Below, piece by piece: positions 1-6,372 of a DNA stretch of 14,356 nt (the first letter of the stretch is position 1; each line of letters opens with the position of its first letter). The DNA lies in the NCBI GenBank assembly GCA_964401385.1, contig CAYNYF010000096.1, positions 1 to 14,356 of the forward strand, read 5' to 3'. The translations under genes were made by a program, and so were the position numbers. The DNA is from CAYNYF01 sp964401385 (GTDB lineage: Bacteria > Planctomycetota > Phycisphaerae > SM23-33). Below the pieces are notes generated by a model. That model was given only the letters and a program-made list of their open reading frames with translations. It had not been told where the DNA came from and made no database searches.

Positions 1-1536
1 CAGATCGGCAACGCCATCACCGAGAAGAAGATGCTCGACACCATCATGCAGGCCCGCGACGCCGGCCTGTACAGCGCCATCACCGACTGCGGGGCCGGCG
101 GGCTGGCCAGCGCGGTCGGCGAGATGGGCCAGGCCCTCGGCGCCGAGGTGCACCTCGAGCGCGTGCCGCTGAAGTACGCGGGTCTGAGCTACTGGGAGAT
201 CTGGGAGTCCGAGGCCCAGGAGCGGATGGTGCTGGCCGTGCCGCCGCAAAACGTCGACCGGATCCTGAAGATCTTCGCCGCCGAGGACGTCGAGGCCACC
301 ATCATCGGACAGTTCGGCACGCCCGACAGGCAGCTTCGCCTGTTCTACGACGGCCGGCTCGTCGGCGAGCTGGACATGGCCTTCCTGCACGAAGGCTTGC
401 CCCGGCCGACCAAGGAGGCGGTGTGGGAGCCGGAAAGCCGCCCCTCGCCGGCGCCGCCGCGGCGGGCTGATTACGGCGACACGCTGCTGAAGATCCTGGC
501 GGCCCCGAACGTGGCTTCCAAGGAATGGATCATCCGCCAGTACGATCACGAGGTGCAGGGCGGCAGCGTGGTCAAGCCGCTAGTGGGCGCCACCCGCGAC
601 GGCCCGGGCGATGCGGCCGTGCTGCGCCCGGTGCTCAGCAGCCGCCGCGGGCTGGTGGTCTCCTGCGGCATGAACCCGCGGCTGGGCGAGCTGGACCCGT
701 ATCAATCGGCCCTGCACGCCATCGACGAGGCCCTGCGGAACTGCGTGGCCGTCGGGGGCGACCTGGCCCGAACGGCCATACTGGATAATTTCTCCTGGGG
801 CAACTGCAACAAGCCCGACCGGCTGGGGGCGCTGGTGCAGGCGGCCAAGGCCTGCCACGACGGGGCGGTCGCCTACGGCACGCCGTTCATCTCCGGCAAG
901 GACTCGCTCAACAACGAGTTCCAGACGGAGAGCGGCGAGACGATCGCCATACCGCCGACGCTGCTGATCTCGGCCGTCAGTGTCATCGCCGACGTCTCCC
1001 GCTGTCTCACCGCCGACGCCAAGCAGGCGGGCAATTCCCTGTTCCTGCTGGGGCTGACGACGGGCGAGCTGGGCGGCAGCCACCTGCTGCTGGTCGAGGG
1101 CGTCGAAAGCGGCACGGACGTGCCCCTGGTGGACCCGGCCGAGTCGCGTAAAGTGATGGAGGCCATCCAGAAGGCCATCCAGGCCGGGTTGGTTCGAGCT
1201 TGCCATGACCTCTCCGAGGGCGGCCTGGCTGTTGCGGCCGCGGAGATGGCCTTCAGCGGCGGCGTCGGCGTGGAGCTGGATCTGGCGGCCGTGCTGGCCG
1301 AGGGTGACGTTCCCGAAGCGGCACTGCTGTTCGCCGAGAACGCCGGGCGCTTCCTGGTGGAAGTGGCCCCCGACAAGCGCGACGCCTTTCTGAAGATCGT
1401 CAGGGACGTCCCCTTCGGTGAAGTCGGCCGGGTGACCGGCACCGGTCGGATGGTCGTCAACCACGCCGGCCGGGCCGTCATCGACGTCAGCGGCGCCGAC
1501 GCCAAGGCCGCCTGGCAGCGGACGTTCGACTGGTAG
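1..1536 (+). CDS. purL: Phosphoribosylformylglycinamidine synthase, synthetase subunit PurL (5'-truncated by window)
   Basis: Catalyses the ATP-dependent amidation of FGAR to FGAM, step 4 of de novo purine synthesis, using ammonia channelled from PurQ; cytosolic. The reading frame is open from base 1, so the N-terminal part (first ATP-binding half) lies upstream; 511 residues are visible. Family landmarks in order are the CGAGGLASAVGEMG stretch near residue 30, YDHEVQGGSVVKPLVG near 180, a VGGDLARTAILDNFSWGN block near 250, ISGKDSLNNE near 300 and ACHDLSEGGLAVAAAEMAF near 400. These are the AIRS-like C-terminal domains of PurL. It is followed after 19 bases by a GNAT gene and then by purQ, so a separate PurQ glutaminase fits: the frame stops before any glutaminase domain. 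Whether a purS lies upstream cannot be seen. The identification is firm; the true start is outside the window. Confidence 0.97.
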   Translation, partial: QIGNAITEKKMLDTIMQARDAGLYSAITDCGAGGLASAVGEMGQALGAEVHLERVPLKYAGLSYWEIWESEAQERMVLAVPPQNVDRILKIFAAEDVEATIIGQFGTPDRQLRLFYDGRLVGELDMAFLHEGLPRPTKEAVWEPESRPSPAPPRRADYGDTLLKILAAPNVASKEWIIRQYDHEVQGGSVVKPLVGATRDGPGDAAVLRPVLSSRRGLVVSCGMNPRLGELDPYQSALHAIDEALRNCVAVGGDLARTAILDNFSWGNCNKPDRLGALVQAAKACHDGAVAYGTPFISGKDSLNNEFQTESGETIAIPPTLLISAVSVIADVSRCLTADAKQAGNSLFLLGLTTGELGGSHLLLVEGVESGTDVPLVDPAESRKVMEAIQKAIQAGLVRACHDLSEGGLAVAAAEMAFSGGVGVELDLAAVLAEGDVPEAALLFAENAGRFLVEVAPDKRDAFLKIVRDVPFGEVGRVTGTGRMVVNHAGRAVIDVSGADAKAAWQRTFDW

Positions 1537-1555
1537 TCCGAATCAGGAAGCCGCC

Positions 1556-2044
1556 ATGGCGGAAGAGGAATACACAATTCGGCCCGCCCGGGCGGAGGAT
1601 GCTCAGGCCGTCACGGCCATGTGGGCCGAGATGGGGGTCGAGCATCAACAGTACGATCCGCAGCGTTGGGCCTTGGCCGCCGACGCGGGCGAAAGGCAGC
1701 GCGAGCATTTTTTCCGAACGCTTGCGGACCGGCAGAGCGGCTTGGTCCTGACCGCGACCGATTCAACCGGGCAGGTCGTTGGGTACCTGATGGCCGGCGT
1801 TACCGAGCCGCCGCCGGTCTTCCGGACGAAGCGCCGCGGCCAGATCTGGGACCTGTTCGTGCGTCCGGCCCACCGCGGCAAGGGCGTCGGCCGGCGGCTG
1901 ATGGAAGCGGCGGTCGATGGCCTGAAGGCCCGCGGGGCCGAGGACCTGCTGCTGCGCGTCTCGGCCGACAACGAAGCCGCCATCGAGTTTTACCGGAAGC
2001 TGGGCCTGCGGCTGGTGGCCCACGAGATGTACACGGAGCTGTAG
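1556..2044 (+). CDS. GNAT family N-acetyltransferase
   Basis: A 162-residue single-domain acetyl-CoA-dependent acetyltransferase; substrate unknown. The start reads IRPARAEDAQAVTAMW, the usual beta1-alpha1 opening of GNAT proteins. The acetyl-CoA pyrophosphate loop is RGKGVGRRL (residues 107-115, matching R/Q-x-x-G-x-G/A), preceded by the beta4 strand IWDLFVRPAHRG. Motif B is NEAAIEFYRKLGLR (139-152). AGGAAG lies 5 bases before the ATG. The gene is wedged between purL and purQ with short gaps on both sides (19 and 27 bases), so it is almost certainly co-transcribed with them. That position may be chance operon insertion or a purine-linked acetylation; nothing in the sequence decides. Overall similarity is of the RimI-like small GNAT type, but I would not call it RimI. 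Confidence 0.9.
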   Translation: MAEEEYTIRPARAEDAQAVTAMWAEMGVEHQQYDPQRWALAADAGERQREHFFRTLADRQSGLVLTATDSTGQVVGYLMAGVTEPPPVFRTKRRGQIWDLFVRPAHRGKGVGRRLMEAAVDGLKARGAEDLLLRVSADNEAAIEFYRKLGLRLVAHEMYTEL

Positions 2045-2071
2045 CTGCTTGGAGACGGAAAGGCCGTCGGC

Positions 2072-2824
2072 ATGGCGAAACCAAAGGCGATGGTGCTGCG
2101 AGCGGCCGGGACCAATTGCGACAGGGAGTCGGAATACGCCCTGCAACTGGCGGGCTTTCAGGCCGAGCGGGTGCATTTGTTCCGCGTCCTGGAGCGGCCG
2201 GCGCTGCTGGGGGAGTATCAACTGCTGATGATCCCCGGGGGCTTCAGCTACGGCGACGACGTGGCGGCCGGGAAGATCTTCGCCAACCAGGTCATCCACC
2301 ACTTGGGCGAGGCGCTGAACGCGTTCGTCGCCGACGGCAAGCTGGTCCTGGGCGTGTGCAACGGCTTTCAGGTGCTGCTGAAGTGCGGCCTGCTGCCGCG
2401 GGGGCAGGTGGACGCGGCCTCGGCCAACCGGGAGGCGACGCTGACCTGGAACGACTGCGGCATGTTCGTGGACCGCTGGGTGCCGCTGCGGGCCGACAGC
2501 GACCGCTGCGTGTTCCTGCCCGCCGGCGAGAGGCTCGCCCTGCCCATCGCCCATGCCGAGGGCAAGTTCATCACCCGCGACGCGGAGGTTCTCCAGCGGC
2601 TGTGCTCGGCCGATCAGGTGGCCGTGCGATACGACGGCGATAACCCCAACGGCAGCGTCGACGACGTGGCCGGCATCTGCGACCCGAGCGGGAGGGTCTT
2701 CGGCCTGATGCCGCACCCGGAGCGTTTCGTGGACGTCACCCAGCACCCCACCTGGACTCGCGGCGGGGTGGACCGCGCCGACGGGCTGGTCGTCTTCCGC
2801 CGGGCGGCGGAATACTTCAACTAG
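2072..2824 (+). CDS. purQ: Phosphoribosylformylglycinamidine synthase, glutaminase subunit PurQ
   Basis: Class I glutamine amidotransferase that hydrolyses glutamine and feeds ammonia to PurL in FGAM synthesis. The N-terminus has the PurQ signature AAGTNCDRESEYAL, then MIPGGFSYGDD (residues 53-63). The nucleophile is Cys96 in GVCNGFQVLLKCGLLP, and the rest of the triad is His215 and Glu217 in LMPHPERF. At 250 residues it is slightly longer than the roughly 225-residue PurQ of Bacillus and fits the PurQ type with a longer C-terminal half. AAAGG lies 8 bases before the ATG, with GGAG further upstream. It lies downstream of the purL fragment, but separated from it by the GNAT gene. The assignment is secure. 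Confidence 0.97.
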   Translation: MAKPKAMVLRAAGTNCDRESEYALQLAGFQAERVHLFRVLERPALLGEYQLLMIPGGFSYGDDVAAGKIFANQVIHHLGEALNAFVADGKLVLGVCNGFQVLLKCGLLPRGQVDAASANREATLTWNDCGMFVDRWVPLRADSDRCVFLPAGERLALPIAHAEGKFITRDAEVLQRLCSADQVAVRYDGDNPNGSVDDVAGICDPSGRVFGLMPHPERFVDVTQHPTWTRGGVDRADGLVVFRRAAEYFN

Positions 2825-2844
2825 CCAGAGAGAGCCGACTACCA

Positions 2845-3639
2845 ATGGCGAAGGATCCCGGCCGACTCGAGGTCATCTTCCTGGGAACGGGCACCAGCCA
2901 CGGCGTGCCCATGATCGCCTGCGATTGCCCCGTCTGCCGCAGCGACGATCCGCGGGACCGGCGTAACCGGGCGTCCGTGGCCGTTCGCTCCGCCGACGGG
3001 CGCGTGATCCTCATCGACACGGCGCCGGAGCTGCGGCTCTCGAGCATCGCCTGCGGGCTGGACCGCGTCGATGCGGTGCTTTTCACCCACCCTCACGCCG
3101 ACCACATCATGGGGCTGGACGACATCCGCCGGTTCAACGACGTTGCCCGCGCGACCATCGGCTGCTACGGCAGCGCCGCCACCGTCCGCCGGCTGCGCGA
3201 AGTCTTTTCCTACACGGAGGTCGCCTACGAAAAGACTCCGGCCAACAGGCCCTCTCTGCGCTTCGAGGTGATCGACGGGCCGCGGCAGATCTGCGGGCTG
3301 GAGGTGATACCCGTCCCGCTGCTGCACGGGACGGCCGAAGTCCTGGGCTTTCGGATTGGCGGGCTGGCCTACTGCACGGACTGCTCCGCCATACCGGCCG
3401 ATTCCTGGTCCCTGCTGGAAGGACTGGACTTACTGGTCCTGGATGCCCTGCGACACACCCCCCATCCCACTCACTTCTCCCTGAGCGAAGCGATCGAGGT
3501 GATCGGTCGGCTGCGCCCCGGACGGGCACTGCTGACCCACATGACGCACGAACTCGCGCATGAGGCCACCGTGGCTTCCCTGCCGGCGGGGATCTCCCTG
3601 GCCTATGACGGGCTGAAAGTGGCCGTTCGGCCGAAATAG
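2845..3639 (+). CDS. PhnP-like MBL-fold metallohydrolase
   Basis: A 264-residue metallo-beta-lactamase-fold hydrolase of the PhnP-like group. The opening FLGTGTSHGVP is followed by a cysteine cluster, CDCPVC (Cys26, Cys28, Cys31), then RSDDPRDRRNRASV, a combination typical of this group. The metal-binding HxHxDH motif is THPHADHIMGLDD (His82, His84, Asp86, His87). Further ligands are probably His161 (PLLHG), Asp179 (CTDCS) and His232 (THMTH). Family members include PhnP, a phosphodiesterase acting on phosphoribosyl cyclic phosphate, but many homologues have unknown substrates, and no phn genes are in view. It follows purQ by 20 bases with only a weak AGAGAG ribosome binding site, so it looks like the last gene of the purine operon. 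A phosphoribosyl-type substrate would suit that context, but this is inference. Confidence 0.9.
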   Translation: MAKDPGRLEVIFLGTGTSHGVPMIACDCPVCRSDDPRDRRNRASVAVRSADGRVILIDTAPELRLSSIACGLDRVDAVLFTHPHADHIMGLDDIRRFNDVARATIGCYGSAATVRRLREVFSYTEVAYEKTPANRPSLRFEVIDGPRQICGLEVIPVPLLHGTAEVLGFRIGGLAYCTDCSAIPADSWSLLEGLDLLVLDALRHTPHPTHFSLSEAIEVIGRLRPGRALLTHMTHELAHEATVASLPAGISLAYDGLKVAVRPK

Positions 3640-3821
3640 ACTCCTTCTTCCTTCAAGATTGACGCTTGTTGTATGGCTGAACAACCGGGGCGACCAGGCC
3701 AATCCCAGCGAGATCCTGCTGGACCTGCTGGTCATGGTGGGGCCCCGGGTTCCGGCGGGGACTGCCGCTGGAGCCTCCACATTTCTTGTCAAGGGGGGCT
3801 TGAGCGGCGCTGCCGCCTCTG

Positions 3822-3849
3822 TTGCTTCTCCGGCCGGAATGGCTACACT
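3822..3849 (+). promoter_or_regulatory. Candidate sigma70-type promoter of the GH4 gene
   Basis: TTGCTT (3822-3827) and TACACT (3844-3849) are separated by 16 bases, 46 bases before the GH4 start codon. It lies in the 256-base gap after the purine operon, where a new transcription unit is expected. The rest of that gap (3640-3821) shows no convincing gene or terminator hairpin. The match is moderate and has not been tested. Confidence 0.35.
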
Positions 3850-3850
3850 C

Positions 3851-3883
3851 GTCGGGCGGCCTGGAGTTCCAGGCAGCGGCGAC
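3851..3883 (+). promoter_or_regulatory. Hairpin in the GH4 leader, abutting the ribosome binding site
   Basis: A perfect 6-base stem, GCCTGG/CCAGGC (3859-3864 with 3869-3874), closes a four-base AGTT loop. Outside it, GTCG (3851-3854) can pair with CGAC (3880-3883) across small internal loops. The hairpin ends directly before AGGAG (3884-3888), which is 7 bases from the start codon. It could tune translation or protect the 5' end; it resembles no riboswitch class I know. Confidence 0.45.
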
Positions 3884-3895
3884 AGGAGAGATTCC

Positions 3896-5326
3896 ATGCC
3901 TAAGATTACGATCGTTGGAGGCGGGGCGTACGTGTTCCCGCTGGTGATGGCGCGAGACATCTTTTCCTTCCCGGCCCTGCGGGAGGCGACCATCAGTCTG
4001 TTCGACATCGACGCCAGGCGCAACAACGTCAACGCCGCCGGCGTCCGCGAGATGATCCGGGCCTTCAAGCTGCCGGCCAAAGTGGAAGCCACCACCGACC
4101 GCAGGAAGGCCCTGGCCGGGGCCGACTTCTGCATCTGCACTTTCCAGGTCGGCGGGATTGAGGCCTACGGACACGACGTGAACATCCCGCGCAAGTATGG
4201 CATCGACCAGTGCGTCGGGGATACGTTCGGCCCGGGGGGGATCTTCCGCGGGCTGCGGTCGATCCCGGTTCTGACAAAGATCGCCAGGGACATGCACCGG
4301 CTTTGCCCCGAGGCCCTGTTCATCCAGTACGCCAACCCGATGGCCGTGAACTCCTGGGCGATGAGCCGGCTGGGCATCACCAACATCGGGCTGTGCCATT
4401 CCGTCCAGGGCACCAGTCAGATGCTGGCCCGCGAGATGGGCCTGCCGTACGAGAAGTGCTCGTTCGTCTCGGCCGGCTTGAACCACCAAGCCTGGTTCAT
4501 CGAGTTCCGTTGCGACGGCGTGGACGTGATGCCACTGCTGCGCAAGACCATGCTCGAGAAACACCTCTCGGGCCGGGACCGCGGCGAAAAGAGCGACGAG
4601 CTGCACGCCGGCGGCAGTGAGCGCGTCCGCACCGAGATCATGCGCCTGACCGGATACTTCCAGACCGAATCCTCCGCCCATGCCGGCGAATACCTGGGTT
4701 ACTTCCGGAAAACGCCGGAGATGGTGCTGGACTACCAGCCCCGCCGCTGGGACTACTACCAGATCTGCTCGGCCCACGCCGGCCCCAAGAGCCACGTGGC
4801 CGAGTTCCTCAAGCAGGTGCGCAAGGGCGGCCTGACCGCCAGTCACGAATACGGGGCGGGGATCATCGACTCGATGACGAGCGGCGCGCTGCGGCTGGTG
4901 CACGGCTCCGTGCCGAACGATGGAATCATCACCAACCTGCCGGCCGAGTGCTCGGTGGAGGTGCCCGTGTTCGTGGACCATTGCGGCCTCCGACCGCAGG
5001 TGATCGGCGAGCTGCCGCCCGCCTGTGCCGCCGTTAACCGCCTCAGCGTCAATCAGATACAACTTGCCGTCGAGGCGGCCCTTAGCGGCGACCGCGACCT
5101 TGTCTACGCGGCCGTGGCCATGGACCCGCTGACCGCCGGAATGCTCAGGCTGCCGGAGATTCGGAAGATGGTCGATGAGATGATCCGAGCCGAGCAGCGC
5201 TGGCTGCCGCGGTTCCAGTCCAAGACCGTCGGCACCGCCGGGGCCGAGACGATCGCCGCACGACTGCGAAAACGCCTGTCCGGTCCTGGGAAAAAGAGGA
5301 AAGCCCGCCGCAGGAAAGTCTCGTAG
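3896..5326 (+). CDS. Glycoside hydrolase family 4 protein (MelA/alpha-galactosidase-like)
   Basis: A 476-residue GH4 enzyme. This family hydrolyses glycosides by an NAD- and metal-dependent redox-elimination route in the cytosol. The N-terminal Rossmann motif is ITIVGGGAYVFP, followed by ISLFDIDARR at the end of beta2. VGDTFGPGGIFRGLRSIPV (residues 108-126) resembles the alpha-galactosidase branch rather than 6-phospho-glucosidases. Expected metal ligands are present: Cys167 in GLCHSVQGT and His197 in GLNHQAWF, plus the NPMA motif at 147-150. The frame is open upstream to a TTG at 3659, but ATG 3896 is preferred because the family N-terminus begins exactly there and AGGAG lies 7 bases upstream. 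No signal peptide. The sugar and anomeric specificity remain open: GH4 spans alpha- and beta-glycosidases and glucuronidases. The SGNH hydrolase 61 bases downstream is probably in the same transcript. Confidence 0.9.
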   Translation: MPKITIVGGGAYVFPLVMARDIFSFPALREATISLFDIDARRNNVNAAGVREMIRAFKLPAKVEATTDRRKALAGADFCICTFQVGGIEAYGHDVNIPRKYGIDQCVGDTFGPGGIFRGLRSIPVLTKIARDMHRLCPEALFIQYANPMAVNSWAMSRLGITNIGLCHSVQGTSQMLAREMGLPYEKCSFVSAGLNHQAWFIEFRCDGVDVMPLLRKTMLEKHLSGRDRGEKSDELHAGGSERVRTEIMRLTGYFQTESSAHAGEYLGYFRKTPEMVLDYQPRRWDYYQICSAHAGPKSHVAEFLKQVRKGGLTASHEYGAGIIDSMTSGALRLVHGSVPNDGIITNLPAECSVEVPVFVDHCGLRPQVIGELPPACAAVNRLSVNQIQLAVEAALSGDRDLVYAAVAMDPLTAGMLRLPEIRKMVDEMIRAEQRWLPRFQSKTVGTAGAETIAARLRKRLSGPGKKRKARRRKVS

Positions 5327-5387
5327 CGTTCGGGGCTGCGGGCATGTTGAGAGAAGCATCGATCGGCAAAGACAAAGGAGCGCAGCC

Positions 5388-6302
5388 ATGAAGCAACTTG
5401 CATTTGTGCTTGCCGCCTTTATGGGGTTCGGGGCCGTTTTCGCGGCCGAGGCGCCGCCGGTCCGGCCGCTGCCGGGGAAGCTGCCCCAGGTCAAGCGCGA
5501 GCCGGGCAAGGTCGTCAAGGAGACCTGGGATTGGGCCAAGGAAATGATTCCCGTGGCCAAGCGGTTCACCGGCACCGAGGGCATGGTGATACTCATGGGC
5601 GATTCGATCACCTATGCCAACCAGTCCACGCGCTGGGCCCGGTCCGGCAAGAATGCCAAGGGCGCCACCGCGTCGGACAAGTCCATCCTCGCCTGGTCGC
5701 ACGCCGACGACGGCAGGACAGAGACCAACGGCTGGTGGCAGGCGGCAGTGGACCGGCCCGGCGGCAGGAGCGAAACGGCCGCCTCCGGTATCCGCACCGA
5801 CCAATACATCAAGGGCGGATTCCACGGCCTGCCGCCGCTGGCGGCGCTCCTCAAGAAGTTCAACCCCCAGGTGGCGTTCATCCTGCTGGGCAGCAACGAC
5901 GCCCACGGGCGAAACCCCGACGACGTCGTCAAGGACATGAACACCATCGTCGAGACCGTCCTGAACAACGGGACGATCCCGGTGCTGACGACGCTGCCGC
6001 CGGCCGCCAACGAGAAAATGCACGCCCGCGTCAAGGAGATCAACCAGCGCTACCTCGGCTTGGCCGCGGGCCGCAAGATCCCGATCATCGACCTGTATGG
6101 CGAGTTCCTCTCCCGTCGGCCCGCCGGCACGTGGAAGGACACCCTCGTCGGGCCCGACGGCGTCCACCTGACCCACATCCTCGCCTCCGGACCGCCCACC
6201 GAAGAGAACCTCAAGAACTGCGGCTACCTGCTCCGCTGCTACGTGACCGTCCAGAAGCTCAAGCAGATCAAGGAAAAGGTCGTCGACAAGGCCGGGAAGT
6301 AG
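5388..6302 (+). CDS. Secreted SGNH/GDSL-type hydrolase
   Basis: A 304-residue protein with an N-terminal signal peptide (MKQLAFVLAAFMGFGAVFAA, likely cut near residue 19-20), so it acts outside the cytoplasmic membrane. The catalytic blocks of the SGNH fold are visible: Block I GDSITYANQS with Ser73, Block III GSNDAHG with Asn170, and Block V PDGVHLT with Asp257 and His260. Block II is less clear; a glycine in the GGFHGLPP stretch (143-150) may serve. Family members are esterases, often deacetylating or de-esterifying carbohydrates. AAAGGAG sits 7 bases before the ATG. It follows the GH4 gene by 61 bases, which suggests a glycan role, but a substrate cannot be named from sequence. An insertion of about 60 residues rich in Trp, Asp and Arg between Blocks I and II may shape the substrate pocket. 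Confidence 0.85.
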   Translation: MKQLAFVLAAFMGFGAVFAAEAPPVRPLPGKLPQVKREPGKVVKETWDWAKEMIPVAKRFTGTEGMVILMGDSITYANQSTRWARSGKNAKGATASDKSILAWSHADDGRTETNGWWQAAVDRPGGRSETAASGIRTDQYIKGGFHGLPPLAALLKKFNPQVAFILLGSNDAHGRNPDDVVKDMNTIVETVLNNGTIPVLTTLPPAANEKMHARVKEINQRYLGLAAGRKIPIIDLYGEFLSRRPAGTWKDTLVGPDGVHLTHILASGPPTEENLKNCGYLLRCYVTVQKLKQIKEKVVDKAGK

Positions 6303-6331
6303 GCATCCGGCAACGGCGCCGGCGGGCGCGG

Positions 6332-6372
6332 TCGCTGGTGGTTGACCGCCGCGCCGAGCGTTTCACCAGCGA
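6332..6372. terminator. Dyad between convergent genes; candidate bidirectional terminator
   Basis: A 9-base inverted repeat, TCGCTGGTG (6332-6340) and CACCAGCGA (6364-6372), lies where the SGNH gene (+) and sulfatase-like gene (-) converge. The right arm covers the sulfatase-like stop codon. A second, overlapping GC-rich imperfect stem is possible at 6325-6355. There is no T tract on either side, so intrinsic termination is unproven. Confidence 0.35.

Noticed and set aside
3659..3687. TTGACG as a -35 box just after the PhnP-like gene
   Set aside because: No acceptable -10 box lies 16-18 bases downstream (the bases there read CAACCG).
3720..3745. Short tandem CCTGCTGGA/CCTGCTGGT in the gap before the GH4 gene
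   Set aside because: Two imperfect 9-base copies in GC-rich DNA are expected by chance; no array or direct-repeat element follows.
3659..3895. In-frame 79-codon extension of the GH4 gene from a TTG
   Set aside because: It precedes the Rossmann motif that normally starts GH4 proteins, has no ribosome binding site, and would cross the leader hairpin and candidate promoter.
3653..5611. A 652-codon minus-strand frame opposite the GH4 gene
   Set aside because: The GH4 motifs are complete on the plus strand, and the antisense product has no recognisable motif.
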